DNA of 64,000 nucleotides from Breoghania sp. L-A4 (GTDB lineage Bacteria > Pseudomonadota > Alphaproteobacteria > Rhizobiales > Stappiaceae): the NCBI RefSeq assembly GCF_003432385.1, contig NZ_CP031841.1, forward strand, positions 4,007,579 through 4,071,578, read 5' to 3'. The notes under the pieces were generated by a model. That model saw only the letters and a list, made by a program, of their open reading frames with translations. It was not told where the DNA came from and did not search any database. A program made the position numbers and the translations under genes. Positions within the stretch are counted from its first letter, which is position 1, and each line of letters begins with the position of its first letter. Below are positions 52,613 through 62,589 of the stretch, piece after piece.

Positions 52613-53968
52613 TCAGCCGACCGCCTTGGCGACCGCGTCGAGCGAGGCTTCGGCGATGTCGAAGATCTCATTGATCTGCTTTTCCGTGGTGATCAGCGGC
52701 GGGCAGAAGGCCAGCGCGTCGCCCATGTTGCGCGAGATCAGGCCGCGTTCCTGCATTTCCAGGTTCATCTTGCCGCCCAGCGCGCCGGGCGTTGCGGCGA
52801 AGGCCTCATGGGACACCTCGACGGCGCCGATCAGGCCGATGCCGCGGGTCTCGATCGCCAGCGGATGCGTGAGCAACCCCGTGAGCCGGCTCATGAAGCG
52901 CGGGCTGATGTCCTTGACATGGCCGAGCAGATCGCGCTCCTCGATAATCTTCAGGTTCTCCAGCGCAACGGCCGAGGCCACCGGGTGGCCGCTGGCGGTA
53001 TAGCCGTGACCGAGCACGCCGATGCGATGGGATTCATCGGCGATCGGCTGATAGACGGTGTCGTTGACCAGAAGGGCCGAGATCGGGACGTAGGAGGACG
53101 AAAGCTGCTTGGAGAGCGTCATCATGTCCGGCTGCAGCTTGTAGGTGGTGGTGCCGAACATCTCGCCGGTGCGTCCGAAGCCGCAGATCACCTCGTCGGC
53201 GACGAAGAGAATGCCGTATTTCTTCAAGACCGGCTGCACGGCCTCCCAGTAGCCGTCCGGCGGCACGATCACGCCGCCAGCGCCCATCACCGGCTCGGCG
53301 AAGAAGGCGGCGATGGTCTCGGGACCCTCGGCCAGGATCATGTCTTCCAGATCCTGCGCACAGCGCTTCGCGAAGGCCGCCTCGTCCTCACCGTCGCGCG
53401 CCATCGTGCGGTAGTGCGGGCAGGTGGTGTGCAGGATGCCGGCGATCGGCAGATCGAAGGAACGGTGGTTGTTGGGCAGGCCGGTGAGGCTGGCCGAGGC
53501 CAGCGTCACGCCGTGATAGCCCTTCACGCGCGAGATGATCTTCTTGCGCTCGGGCTGGCCCAGCGCGTTGGAGCGGTACCAGATCAGCTTGATCGCGGTG
53601 TCGTTGGCTTCCGAGCCGGAGTTGGTGAAATACACCTTGGACATCGGCACCGGCGCCATGCCGATCAGCTTTTCCGCCAGCTCCACGGAAGGCCCGTGCG
53701 ACTTGTGCGTGAACGTGTGGTAGTAGGGCAGCGTCTCCATCTGCCGCGTGGCGGCCTCGACAAGGCGCTTCTCGCCAAAACCGAGCGCCACGCTCCACAG
53801 GCCCGACATGCCCTCGATGTAGCGCTTGCCGTGATTGTCGGTGACGTAGATGCCCTCGCCCTTCTCGATGACCAGCGGGCCCATCTCTTCGTGGCGGCGC
53901 GCATCGGTGTAGGAATGCATCTGGAAGGCGATATCGCGCGCCTCGATGGAATTCGGCAATTGGCTCAT
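52613..53968 (-). CDS. Class III PLP-dependent aminotransferase
   Basis: A 451-residue transaminase of the omega-amino acid:pyruvate/putrescine group. Markers: YIEGMSGLWSVALGFGEKRL near the start, VYFTNSGSEANDTAIKLIWY, the substrate-side ADEVICGFGRTGEMFG, and the PLP-lysine in MTLSKQLSSSYVP. The ATG at 53968 begins one base after the amidohydrolase stop, so it ends a long operon. It would transfer an amino group from a diamine or omega-amino acid to pyruvate or a similar acceptor. Confidence 0.92.
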   Translation of the reverse strand: MSQLPNSIEARDIAFQMHSYTDARRHEEMGPLVIEKGEGIYVTDNHGKRYIEGMSGLWSVALGFGEKRLVEAATRQMETLPYYHTFTHKSHGPSVELAEKLIGMAPVPMSKVYFTNSGSEANDTAIKLIWYRSNALGQPERKKIISRVKGYHGVTLASASLTGLPNNHRSFDLPIAGILHTTCPHYRTMARDGEDEAAFAKRCAQDLEDMILAEGPETIAAFFAEPVMGAGGVIVPPDGYWEAVQPVLKKYGILFVADEVICGFGRTGEMFGTTTYKLQPDMMTLSKQLSSSYVPISALLVNDTVYQPIADESHRIGVLGHGYTASGHPVASAVALENLKIIEERDLLGHVKDISPRFMSRLTGLLTHPLAIETRGIGLIGAVEVSHEAFAATPGALGGKMNLEMQERGLISRNMGDALAFCPPLITTEKQINEIFDIAEASLDAVAKAVG

Positions 53969-53969
53969 C

Positions 53970-55016
53970 TTAAACCTCAACGGGCTCGGTCTTCGCCAGC
54001 TCGTCCCGGCTGGCCGTCAGGTAGATTTCGGCGTTTTTCGCAAGCGAGGGGCCGAGATAGCCGCCTTCCTGGATCAGCGCGGTGGGCAGGCCCATGCGCA
54101 CGATCTCGCGCGCCATGATCTCGAAACCCGCGCCCGTCATCTTCACTTCGGACAACGGATCGTCATTCGCCATGTCAAAGCCCAGCGAGACCACCAGCGC
54201 TTCCGCGCCGAATTCCGTAATCGCCGCAAGCCCTTCGCGGAAGCGCTCCAGAATGCTCTCCTCGGTGCAGCCCGGCTGCAGCGTCAGATTGAGGGTCGCG
54301 CCCTCGCCTTCGCCCGCGCCGCACTCGTCCGCATAGCCGAGATAATAGGTCGGATAAACCGCCGGATCGACATGCAGCGAGCACAGGAACACATCGCCGC
54401 GTTCATAGAAAATATCAAGCGTGCCGTTGCCGGTATGCGTATCAATATCGAGAACCGCGACCTTGGCGAATTTCTCGCGCAGCTTCTGAGCGGCGACGGC
54501 CGCGTTGTTGAAGGCGCAGAAGCCGTTGGCCGCATCATGCAGCGCGTGGTGCCCCGGTGGTCGCGACAGGCCGTAGACCATGCGCTCGCCGGCCATCACC
54601 CGCGCCGCAGCCTCGATCGCCGTCTGGGCCGACCAGTAGATCGCCTCCCAGGTGCCCGCCGTCAGCGGCACCGAGGTGTCGGTCGCGTACCAGCCGAGCT
54701 GGCCGTAGATGGAGTCCGAACGCCGCCCGGCGCGGCGGCCCGGATGATAGGTCGGGATCGGCTCGGCGTCGCCGGCTTCCGCGACCCACCGCTCATAGGC
54801 GTCCTTCCAGAAGTCCACGTAGCCCGCGTCGTGCACCGCCTTGATCGGCGCATCGCCGTAGTCCTGCGGCGCCTCGATTGGGAAACCGTTGGCCAGAAGC
54901 ATGTCGCGGATCAGGATGGCGCGCTCCGCCTGCTCGGGATGCGGGATATAGGCGCCGCGGCGGAAATACCGCTGAGGCGTGTGTTTGAGCTGACGTTCGT
55001 CGAAAATCGCTTTCAT
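53970..55016 (-). CDS. Histone deacetylase-superfamily amidohydrolase (acetylpolyamine amidohydrolase-like)
   Basis: A 348-residue zinc hydrolase. The family signature RPPGHHALHDAANGFCAFNN holds the catalytic histidines; zinc ligands are seen in DIDTHTGNGT and in FDMANDDPLSE. The opening FDERQLKHTPQRYF and the insert HPGRRAGRRSDSIYGQLGWY match polyamine-deacetylating bacterial enzymes rather than acetoin-related ones. It starts at the ATG 55016, 22 bases after the dehydrogenase gene. With a class III transaminase next, deacetylation of an N-acetyl diamine or amino acid followed by transamination is a reasonable inference. Confidence 0.88.
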   Translation of the reverse strand: MKAIFDERQLKHTPQRYFRRGAYIPHPEQAERAILIRDMLLANGFPIEAPQDYGDAPIKAVHDAGYVDFWKDAYERWVAEAGDAEPIPTYHPGRRAGRRSDSIYGQLGWYATDTSVPLTAGTWEAIYWSAQTAIEAAARVMAGERMVYGLSRPPGHHALHDAANGFCAFNNAAVAAQKLREKFAKVAVLDIDTHTGNGTLDIFYERGDVFLCSLHVDPAVYPTYYLGYADECGAGEGEGATLNLTLQPGCTEESILERFREGLAAITEFGAEALVVSLGFDMANDDPLSEVKMTGAGFEIMAREIVRMGLPTALIQEGGYLGPSLAKNAEIYLTASRDELAKTEPVEV

Positions 55017-55038
55017 GGATGGCGTCCCGTTCGTGAAG

Positions 55039-56007
55039 TCAATAGCCGCTGGCGCGGTCAACGGCGGTGTCCGGCGTCCGCCCGTCCATCACCTCGTGCA
55101 CTGCGCGCGCGATCTGGCGCGCCACCAGCTCCGGCGCGGTGTCGCTGGCCTGATGCGGCGTGATCAGGATGCGCGGATCGCGCCACCACGGATGCTCCGG
55201 TGGCAGGGGTTCCCGGCGGAAGACGTCGAGCGAGGCGGCGGACAGCCGGCCGCTGTCGAGCGCCGCGTCGAGATCCGCCTCCACCAGATGTTCGCCCCGG
55301 CCCAGTTGGATCAGCACCGCGCCCATCGGCATCTGGTCGAAAAGACCGGCGCTCAGAATATCGCGCGTGGCCTCGGTGAGCGGCAGCACGTTGATCAGCA
55401 TCCGCGCGCGCGCCGCGGTGCGTTGGGCCGATCCAGGACCCGTCTCGAAGCTGACGCCGGGCATCGCCTCGCCCTTGGGCGCGCTGCGCACGGCGGCGAT
55501 GACGGGAAAGCCCATACCGGTGACGGCGCGCGCCACGGCGCGGCCCATCAGCCCGAAGCCGAGAATGCCGACGGGACAGTCGCGCGGGCGGACGACATTG
55601 TCGAAGCGCTGCCGCCGCCAGCGGCCTTGCGCCTGCGCGTCCAGATGCACCTGCATCGCGCGGTGATGCCAGATCACGTGCCAGGCGGCGAAGCCGGCCA
55701 TCAGATCGCCCTGGCTGTCGTCGCGCACCCGGGTGACGACAGCGTCATCCGGCAGGCTTGGACAGTTGACGATGCTGTCGACGCCGGCGGCGATCGACGC
55801 CACCATCTTCACGTTGGGATAGCGCTCGAAGGCGAAGTCGGACGGCTGCCAGGCGACGGCGAAGCGGACGGCCTTAGGGTCGTCGATGTCCTCGGGACGC
55901 CGCAGCCGGATCGCGCCGCGATGCGCGTCGAAGGCGGCGCCGATGTGCTGCTCGATGTCGAGCGTGGCGCTGAGATAGACCCCCTCGATCGGGGCGGTAC
56001 CCGTCAT
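55039..56007 (-). CDS. D-2-hydroxyacid dehydrogenase (glyoxylate/hydroxypyruvate reductase A type)
   Basis: A 322-residue NAD(P)H-dependent dehydrogenase. The Rossmann motif GILGFGLMGRAVARAV is at about residues 147-162. The catalytic arginine segment appears as LIQLGRGEHLVE and the catalytic histidine in ITPHQASDTAP. Shortness and the LGFGLMG form resemble GhrA-like enzymes. The ATG at 56007 forms an ATGA junction with a restored end of the deacylase gene. Its role in the operon would be to reduce a 2-oxo acid formed by transamination. Confidence 0.88.
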   Translation of the reverse strand: MTGTAPIEGVYLSATLDIEQHIGAAFDAHRGAIRLRRPEDIDDPKAVRFAVAWQPSDFAFERYPNVKMVASIAAGVDSIVNCPSLPDDAVVTRVRDDSQGDLMAGFAAWHVIWHHRAMQVHLDAQAQGRWRRQRFDNVVRPRDCPVGILGFGLMGRAVARAVTGMGFPVIAAVRSAPKGEAMPGVSFETGPGSAQRTAARARMLINVLPLTEATRDILSAGLFDQMPMGAVLIQLGRGEHLVEADLDAALDSGRLSAASLDVFRREPLPPEHPWWRDPRILITPHQASDTAPELVARQIARAVHEVMDGRTPDTAVDRASGY

Positions 56008-57322
56008 GCGCGGCCGTCCCCTCTGCGTCGGCTTGCGGTACGATCGGCTCCAGCCCGCACCACTCGGCGATGAACAGCGCGATGGCCCCGGTCACCCGCT
56101 TGATCGACGACAGCGAGACACGCTCGTCGAAGCCATGGATGTTCTCGGTGATCGGGCCGTAGACCAGGCACGGCATGTCCGCGTAGATAACGAAGACGCG
56201 GGCGTCCAGATAGCCCGGCGTCACGAAGCTCTCGAGTTCCTGGCTGGTGGCGCGGCGATGCGCGTCCGCGAGCGCCGCTTCCGCGTCGCTGCCCTCCTCC
56301 AGCACATAGCCGCGCGCGAAAAACCCGTTCCAGGTGATCGTCGGCGGCCGGTTGCCGAGGAACGGGTCGCCCGCGAGATCCTTCGCCAGATGCGCCTCGA
56401 TCTGTGCGGCGCGCATCTTGGGATCGTCGCCGGGATAGATGGCAATGCGGCATTGCAGCTTGCACCAGGCGGCCACCGTCGACGCCCAGTCGCCGCCCTC
56501 GATCTTGCCGACGTTGAAGTTGATCGGGTGCTCGAGGTCCTCGAAATACGGATAGTTCACCTTCTCCGCGTTCCAGCCCTCGGTCATCGCCTTGAGGCTC
56601 TCGATGACGCGAAAGCTCGCCTCGATGGCGTTGGCGCCGGTGCCGGCCTCGCGCACATGCACCGGATGGCCCGCCACATGCACCTCGAACCACAGCACGC
56701 CGCAGTTGGCGCGCACCAGCATCTCGTCCTCGGGCTCGGGGATGATCGCCGCATCCGCCGTATAGCCCTCAATGAGACAGGCGAGCGCGCCGTTGCCGGT
56801 GCATTCCTCCTCGACGACGCTTTGCACATGCACCTTGGCCGCCGGCTGGAAGCCGAGCCGGCGCAGCGCGTCGAGCGCGAAGATGTTCGCCGCAAGCCCG
56901 GCCTTCATGTCGCCGCCGCCGCGGCCATAGAGCCAGTCGCCCTCGCATTTGGGCTCCCAGGGCGGCGAGACCTCCCACATCTCGTGCGGGCCTTCGGGCA
57001 CCACGTCCATGTGGCCGTTGAGGATCAGCGATCGGCCGGTGGCCTGACGCGGCGTGTGGGTGGCGACCACGTTGACGGCCTCGGAATAATCCACCGCGAC
57101 CGGCGAGAAGCCTGGATGATCGTGGATCTTGTCCACGTCGATCACGAAGCTGTCGACCGCGTAGCCGCGCGCCTCAAGCGCCTTGCCGATGAAATCCTGC
57201 GCCGGCTTTTCCGCGCCGCGCAGCGAGGGAAAGCGGATCAGGTCCTCGGTAAAGGCGATCTGCGCGTCAAATCCCTGCTCGACGGCGTCCAGGATCTGTT
57301 GCGCCAATGTCTCTTCGGTCAT
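55874..57322 (-). CDS. ArgE/DapE-family M20 deacylase, likely with a frameshifted end
   Basis: An M20 amidohydrolase with zinc motifs LILNGHMDVVP, YGRGGGDMKAG and VVEEECTGNGALA, the pattern of ArgE/DapE-type enzymes. As read it has 482 residues and overruns the next gene by 134 bases with an Arg-rich, unlikely tail. Adding one base in the C-run 56018-56021 gives ...DAEGDGRA and a stop at 56004-56006 (about 439 residues), which makes an exact ATGA overlap with the dehydrogenase gene. That points to a one-base error. It would release an acyl group from the imported compound. The start at 57322 is MTEETLAQQI. Confidence 0.87.
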   Translation of the reverse strand: MTEETLAQQILDAVEQGFDAQIAFTEDLIRFPSLRGAEKPAQDFIGKALEARGYAVDSFVIDVDKIHDHPGFSPVAVDYSEAVNVVATHTPRQATGRSLILNGHMDVVPEGPHEMWEVSPPWEPKCEGDWLYGRGGGDMKAGLAANIFALDALRRLGFQPAAKVHVQSVVEEECTGNGALACLIEGYTADAAIIPEPEDEMLVRANCGVLWFEVHVAGHPVHVREAGTGANAIEASFRVIESLKAMTEGWNAEKVNYPYFEDLEHPINFNVGKIEGGDWASTVAAWCKLQCRIAIYPGDDPKMRAAQIEAHLAKDLAGDPFLGNRPPTITWNGFFARGYVLEEGSDAEAALADAHRRATSQELESFVTPGYLDARVFVIYADMPCLVYGPITENIHGFDERVSLSSIKRVTGAIALFIAEWCGLEPIVPQADAEGTAAHDGYRPDRGGLSQRHARHRAAHRRRLRRASRRDPAAASRGHRRP

Positions 57323-57383
57323 GGGGTCTCGCCGGTCATGGTGTCTTCGCAAAGGGGTCCGGAAAATTCGGTGCGGCGCGGCC

Positions 57384-59012
57384 TCAGCCGGCGGCGGCCA
57401 ATTCCTTCTCGCGGCCCGGGATCGCCTCGATCAGCGAGCGGGTGTAGGCCGTGCGGGGGTTCTCAAAAATCTCGCGCGCCGGGCCCTGCTCCACCACCAC
57501 GCCCTTCTGCATCACCGCGATGCGGTCGCAGATCTGGGCCGCGACCCGCAGGTCATGGGTGATGAAGACCAGCGACAGGTTCAGCCGCTGCTTGAGCTCG
57601 GCGAGCAGATCGAGCACCTGCGCCTGGATGGACACGTCGAGCGCGGAGACCGCCTCATCGGCGATGATCACCCGCGGCTCGAGCGCCAGCGCGCGGGCGA
57701 TGCCGATGCGCTGCCTCTGACCACCGGAGAATTCATGCGGATAGCGCTCGATGGCGGAGGCGTCGAGGCCCACCAGTTCCAGAAGGTCCGCGGCGCGGGC
57801 ATAGGCTTTTTCGCGCGACTCGCCATGCGCCATGGGGCCTTCGGCGATGATGCGGCCGACGCGGGCGCGCGGATTGAGCGAGGCATAGGGGTCCTGGAAG
57901 ATCATCTGGATGGCCTTGCGCGCCTCGCGCAGTGCCTCGCCCTTCAGGTGCGCCATGTCGGTGCCCGCCAGCAGCACGTTGCCGCGATCGGGATCCATCA
58001 GCCGCACCAGACAGCGCCCGACGCTCGACTTGCCGGATCCGGATTCCCCGACAATACCCAGCGTCTCGCCTTCTTCCAGCCGCAGGTTCACGTCCTTGAC
58101 GGCCTCGACGACGCGCGCGGGGCCGGAGAACAGCCCGCCGCCGGTGCGGTAGGTCTTGTACAGGCCGATGACCTCGAGAATGCGCGGGCGCTTCTTGCGT
58201 GCTTCGCCCTCTTCCGCGCCGATGCGCAGCGTCGGAATGGCGGCGATCAGCTTGCGCGTATAGGGATGCTGCGGATTGTCGAGCACGGCCTCGGCGGTGC
58301 CGGCCTCGACGATGCGGCCTTCCTGCATCACCGCGACCTTGTCGGCGATCTCGGCGACGACGCCGAAATCATGGGTGATGAACATCACCGCCATGCCGCG
58401 GTGCTTTTGCAGGTTGCGCACAAGCTCCAGGATCTGGGCCTGGGTGGTCACGTCGAGCGCGGTGGTCGGCTCATCCGCGATGAGAATGTCGGGCTCGAGC
58501 GCCAGCGCCATGGCGATCATCACCCGCTGGCGCTGACCGCCGGACAACTGGAACGGATAGGCGCGCACGGCCTTCGCGGGCTCGGGAATGCCGACCTCGT
58601 CGAGCAGCTCGATGGCGCGGGCGCGGCGCTCCTTCGGGCTCAGCAGACCATGCGCCTCGAACACCTCGCAGATCTGGTCCTCGACGCGCATCAGCGGGTT
58701 GAGCGCCGACATGGGCTCCTGGAAGATCATCGCCAGGCGGCGGCCGCGCAGATCCATCAGCTCCGTTTCGGAAAGCTGAAGAAGATCCATGCCGTCGAAC
58801 AGGATTTTTCCCGCCACCGGGCGCACCAGATCGGGCAGCAGCCCCATCATGGCGTTGGCCGACATGGACTTGCCGGAGCCGGATTCACCCACGATGCACA
58901 GGATCTCGCCGGCGTTCAGGTCGAAGCTGACGTCATCGACCGCGAAGGGACGGTCCGCGCCCTCGGGCAGGGAGATGCGCAGGCCTTCGATGCTCAGGAC
59001 GGGGGTCGTCAT
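57384..59012 (-). CDS. Dipeptide-type ABC transporter ATPase with two fused ATPase domains
   Basis: A 542-residue fusion of DppD- and DppF-like ATPases. The first half has [10 protein letters not shown], the signature [15 protein letters not shown] and [12 protein letters not shown]. The second half has [26 protein letters not shown] and [12 protein letters not shown]; note Ala for Pro after the Walker B glutamate. Both halves keep the basic C-terminal linker typical of oligopeptide importers. The ATG at 59012 lies 10 bases after the permease stop. It energises the importer of this operon. Confidence 0.93.
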   Translation of the reverse strand: MTTPVLSIEGLRISLPEGADRPFAVDDVSFDLNAGEILCIVGESGSGKSMSANAMMGLLPDLVRPVAGKILFDGMDLLQLSETELMDLRGRRLAMIFQEPMSALNPLMRVEDQICEVFEAHGLLSPKERRARAIELLDEVGIPEPAKAVRAYPFQLSGGQRQRVMIAMALALEPDILIADEPTTALDVTTQAQILELVRNLQKHRGMAVMFITHDFGVVAEIADKVAVMQEGRIVEAGTAEAVLDNPQHPYTRKLIAAIPTLRIGAEEGEARKKRPRILEVIGLYKTYRTGGGLFSGPARVVEAVKDVNLRLEEGETLGIVGESGSGKSSVGRCLVRLMDPDRGNVLLAGTDMAHLKGEALREARKAIQMIFQDPYASLNPRARVGRIIAEGPMAHGESREKAYARAADLLELVGLDASAIERYPHEFSGGQRQRIGIARALALEPRVIIADEAVSALDVSIQAQVLDLLAELKQRLNLSLVFITHDLRVAAQICDRIAVMQKGVVVEQGPAREIFENPRTAYTRSLIEAIPGREKELAAAG

Positions 59013-59022
59013 GGCCACGCTC

Positions 59023-59865
59023 CTATTTGCCGCGCCGCGCGAGGCGGGGGTTGAGGGCGTCGTTGAGGCCCTCGCCGATGAGGTTGAGCGCCAGCACGGT
59101 GAGCAGGATGGCGACGCCGGGGAAGAACGACAGCCACCAGGCCTGGCGGATGACGGTGCGCGCAGCCCCGATCATGTAGCCCCAGGACATCAGGTTCGGA
59201 TCGCCGAGCCCGAGGAACGACAGCGAGGATTCCAGCAGGATCGCGGTGGCCACCATCAGCGAGGCCAGCACGATGATCGGCGACAGCGTGTTGGGCAGGA
59301 TCTGGCGCCAGATGATCGTAGCGCTCGATTGCCCCGAGAGCACGGCGGCCTCGACATATTCGCGCGAGCGCAGCGACAGCACCTCGCCGCGCACCAGCCT
59401 GGACACCGGCGGCCAGCTGACAATTGCGATCGCCGCGATGATCGACTCGATGCTCGGCTCGAAGATGGCCACCAGCACGATGGCCAGCGCGAAGCTCGGC
59501 ACCGTCTGGAAGAACTCGGTGAAGCGCATCAGCGCATCGTCGATCCAGCCGCCGAAGTAGCCGGCGAGCGCGCCGATGGGAATGCCGATCAGCAGCGCGA
59601 CCACGGTGGAGACCAGACCGACCATCAGCGACACCTGCGCGCCATAGGCGAGCCCGGCGACCACGTTGCGGCCGAGCGCGTCGGTGCCCAGCGGGTAGGC
59701 GTTCATGTCGAGCGGCGGCACGAAGGGCCGCTGCACCATCTTCCACGGCGAGGCGGGGAACAGCAGCGGCGCCAGCAGGGCGACCGCGACGACCAGCGCC
59801 AGGATGATGATGCCGATGACCGCGCCGCGGTTGCGGCTGTAGCGTTTCCAGAAGTCCATCATCAC
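59023..59865 (-). CDS. Dipeptide-type ABC transporter permease DppC-like
   Basis: A 280-residue permease with about six membrane helices. The family opening NRGAVIGIIILALVVAVALLAPL in part, the periplasmic PLGTDALGRNVVAGLAYGA, and the docking loop SREYVEAAVLSGQSSATIIWRQILPN in part are hallmarks of DppC/OppC. It starts among three consecutive ATGs (59865 is the first) and overlaps the DppB-like gene by four bases. Confidence 0.93.
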   Translation of the reverse strand: MMMDFWKRYSRNRGAVIGIIILALVVAVALLAPLLFPASPWKMVQRPFVPPLDMNAYPLGTDALGRNVVAGLAYGAQVSLMVGLVSTVVALLIGIPIGALAGYFGGWIDDALMRFTEFFQTVPSFALAIVLVAIFEPSIESIIAAIAIVSWPPVSRLVRGEVLSLRSREYVEAAVLSGQSSATIIWRQILPNTLSPIIVLASLMVATAILLESSLSFLGLGDPNLMSWGYMIGAARTVIRQAWWLSFFPGVAILLTVLALNLIGEGLNDALNPRLARRGK

Positions 59866-60830
59866 GACACCCGGATTCTTGGGTCAACGACACGGTAGAG
59901 AATGTCGGTGATCAGGTTGAACAGCAGCACCATGGCGGCGGAGACGAAGAACACGCCGAGCAGCACGTTGTAGTCGCGCTGGGCCAGCGCCTCGAACATC
60001 AGCCGGCCGATACCCGGCCAGGCGAACACCGTCTCGGTGAGCACCGCGCCGCCGACAAGCTGGCCCGCCTGCAGACCGGCCAGGGTGACGACGGGCAGCA
60101 TGGCGTTGCGAAAGATGTGCCGGCGCTGGATGATGCCGGGCTTGAGCCCCTTGGCGCGAGCCGTCTTGACGAAATCGAGCTGGCTGACCTCGAGCATCGC
60201 GGCCCGCGTCATGCGCATGTAGACCGCCATGAAGAACAGCCCCAGCGTGACCGCCGGCAGGATCAGGTGCTCGCCGATGTCGAGGACCCGGCGCCAGCCC
60301 TCGTGATTGGCGCCCACCGTGACGTAGCCGAAGCCGGGCAGCCAGTTGAGATAGACCGAGAACACCAGCACCGCCATCAGCGCCACCCAGTAGAGCGGGG
60401 TCGCATAAAACAGCAGCGCCAGGGTGGAGATCGCCGTGTCCGACCATTTGCCGACGCGGGCCGACGCCAGCACGCCGGCAATGGTGCCAAGCAGCAAGGA
60501 GATGACGAAGGCCGTCATGGTCAGCAGCACGGTGGCGGGCAGCCGGTCGAAGATCAGATCGGCCACGGGCATCTGCTGGCGATAGGAGAAGCCGAGATCG
60601 AGCTGCACGACGCCGCCGAGATACAGACCAAGCTGGGTCAGCAGCGGCTTGTCGAGGCCGAACTGCTCGCGCAGCTGAGCGATGAATTTCGCGTCCGCGG
60701 CCCCCGCCTCGCCAGCCATGACGGCCGCCGGATCGCCGGGTGCGGCGTGGATGAGGAAGAAGTTCAGAACGAGAATGGCGAGCAGGATGACCACCGCCTT
60801 CGCCAGGCGCATTGCGATAAAGCGTAGCAT
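59862..60830 (-). CDS. Dipeptide-type ABC transporter permease DppB-like
   Basis: A 322-residue permease. It shows the single N-terminal helix (AVVILLAILVLNFFLIHAAPGDP in part) and an extended periplasmic loop with LREQFGLDKPLLTQLGLYL. The docking loop around DFVKTARAKGLKPGIIQRRHIFRN in part and the final VVDPRIRVS are typical of DppB. It follows the binding-protein gene by 139 bases, which may hold an attenuating hairpin, since the binding protein is usually made in excess. Confidence 0.93.
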   Translation of the reverse strand: MLRFIAMRLAKAVVILLAILVLNFFLIHAAPGDPAAVMAGEAGAADAKFIAQLREQFGLDKPLLTQLGLYLGGVVQLDLGFSYRQQMPVADLIFDRLPATVLLTMTAFVISLLLGTIAGVLASARVGKWSDTAISTLALLFYATPLYWVALMAVLVFSVYLNWLPGFGYVTVGANHEGWRRVLDIGEHLILPAVTLGLFFMAVYMRMTRAAMLEVSQLDFVKTARAKGLKPGIIQRRHIFRNAMLPVVTLAGLQAGQLVGGAVLTETVFAWPGIGRLMFEALAQRDYNVLLGVFFVSAAMVLLFNLITDILYRVVDPRIRVS

Positions 60831-60969
60831 CGGACCCTTTCAGCGCCGGGTATCGGCAAAACCGCGTCCCGCCGGCCGGCCCGCCGCTCAATGCGACGAG
60901 GCGGACAGGCGCGGCCGAACGAGGCGGCACGCGGACCATCAGGCCCGCGTGCCCGGATGACAGGACAGC

Positions 60970-62517
60970 CTACTTCTCGATGTAGGCGTTCTTGAAGCCG
61001 TCGTTGACGCCGATCGCCGTCGTCACCAGGTCCTTGACCGAACACCGGGTGATGGTCGGGAAGCCGAGCTCGAGCAGCCATGCGACCGGAACATCGTCGG
61101 TGAGGATCTTCTGCACCTCGGTGTAGATCGCCTGGCGCTCCGCATCGGTGACGGCGAGAGCCGCCTTGGCGAAGAGCTCGTCGACCTTCGGGTTCTCGTA
61201 ACCCTCGACGTTGTTCCACTGGGAACCCTTGGCGATGTTGGTGGACACATAGGTCCGCGAGACGCCGAGAGCCGGATCACCGTATTGGTAGAGGTAGGTG
61301 AAGGCCATGTCGTAGTCCCACTCGGCCAGCTTCTGGTTCCAGCCCGCGACGTCGGTCGCCACGATCTCGACCGGGATGCCGACCTCGCCGAGGTTCTGCT
61401 TCACGGCCTCGGCCCAGCGCTGCCAGGTCTCGCCATACGGCAGGGGAAGCAGACGCACCGGGGTGCCGTCGTAGCCCATGTCCTTGAGAAGCGCCTTGGC
61501 CTTCTCCGGATTGTGCTCGTAGGACGTGCCCTCGTCGGAGAAGAACTTCGTCGAGGACGACACCGGACCTTGGGCAACCTTGCCCAGACCGTTCCACAGC
61601 GCGCTGCGGGCGAACTCACGGTCCATGGCGTACATGACGGCCTGACGGAAGCGCTTGTCGGCGGTCGGGCCCTCGCGGTTGTTCAGCCACATGAAGGAGT
61701 GCGGGCCGAAGTATTCCCAGCCCTTGTCGGTGACGCAGGTGTTGGGCAGCTCGGAGATGCGGCCGACGTCGAAGTTCTCGACGGAACCGCCCGGCAGGAT
61801 GTCGACGGTGCCGGTCTCATAGGCCACGGCGCGCGAGGCGGCGTCGGGGATGACATGCCAGTAGATCTCGTCGAGATAGGGCTTGCCGTCCTCGTAGTAC
61901 TCCTCGTTCTTGACCAGCAGGATGTGCGATCCCTTGACCCATTCCTTGAACTTGAAGGGGCCGGTGCCGATCGGCGTGTTGTTGGCCGGATTGGCCTTGT
62001 AGTCCGTGCCCTCGTAGATGTGCTTGGGGATCATCGGCATGGTGCCGGCCTCGAACACGCCGATGAACGGGCCGAACGGCTCCTTCATGTTGAAGACGAC
62101 CGTGTTGGCGTCCGGCGCCTCGATGGAGGCGACATGCGACAGCGATCCGCGCAGCCGCGCATGGGTCTCGCGCAGGAAGACATCGGCGGAGAACACCACA
62201 TCGGCGGAGCTGAAGGGCTCGCCATCGTGCCACTTGACGTTGTCGTGCAGGTGGAACGTGTAGGTCATGCCGTCGTCGGAAATCTCCCAGGATTTCGCGA
62301 GCTGCGGCATCGGCTCCATCTTGGTGGAGTAGCGCAGCAGACCCTCGTAGATCTGGCCGGCGACCATCTGCGTGGGGCCGTTCTGCACCAGTCCCAGCAT
62401 CAGGCTGGGCGGCTCGGGCTGGATCACCACATTGGCGCGCCCGCCGGACACCGGCTCGGCGTGAGCCAGTGTGGCGGCGAGCAGGCCCGCCGCAAGTATC
62501 GTCATTCTCTTCAGCAT
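60970..62517 (-). CDS. Dipeptide-type ABC transporter substrate-binding protein
   Basis: A 515-residue exported protein of the SBP_bac_5 family (DppA/OppA-like). A signal peptide covers residues 1-20 (...LLAATLAHA). LAKSWEISDDGMTYTFHLHDNVKWHDGEPF and NNTPIGTGPFKFKEWVKGS are diagnostic, in part. It would capture a peptide or peptide-like compound, or a modified amino acid, and hand it to the permeases encoded downstream. It is the second gene of the leftward operon, 72 bases after the aldolase-family gene. Confidence 0.93.
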   Translation of the reverse strand: MLKRMTILAAGLLAATLAHAEPVSGGRANVVIQPEPPSLMLGLVQNGPTQMVAGQIYEGLLRYSTKMEPMPQLAKSWEISDDGMTYTFHLHDNVKWHDGEPFSSADVVFSADVFLRETHARLRGSLSHVASIEAPDANTVVFNMKEPFGPFIGVFEAGTMPMIPKHIYEGTDYKANPANNTPIGTGPFKFKEWVKGSHILLVKNEEYYEDGKPYLDEIYWHVIPDAASRAVAYETGTVDILPGGSVENFDVGRISELPNTCVTDKGWEYFGPHSFMWLNNREGPTADKRFRQAVMYAMDREFARSALWNGLGKVAQGPVSSSTKFFSDEGTSYEHNPEKAKALLKDMGYDGTPVRLLPLPYGETWQRWAEAVKQNLGEVGIPVEIVATDVAGWNQKLAEWDYDMAFTYLYQYGDPALGVSRTYVSTNIAKGSQWNNVEGYENPKVDELFAKAALAVTDAERQAIYTEVQKILTDDVPVAWLLELGFPTITRCSVKDLVTTAIGVNDGFKNAYIEK

Positions 62518-62589
62518 CGCTTATGTCCCTCTGGTGGCGGCGAACGGGCTTTTGCCTCTTGTCGCCGAGTGCTTTGCTTGTGCCAGGAT

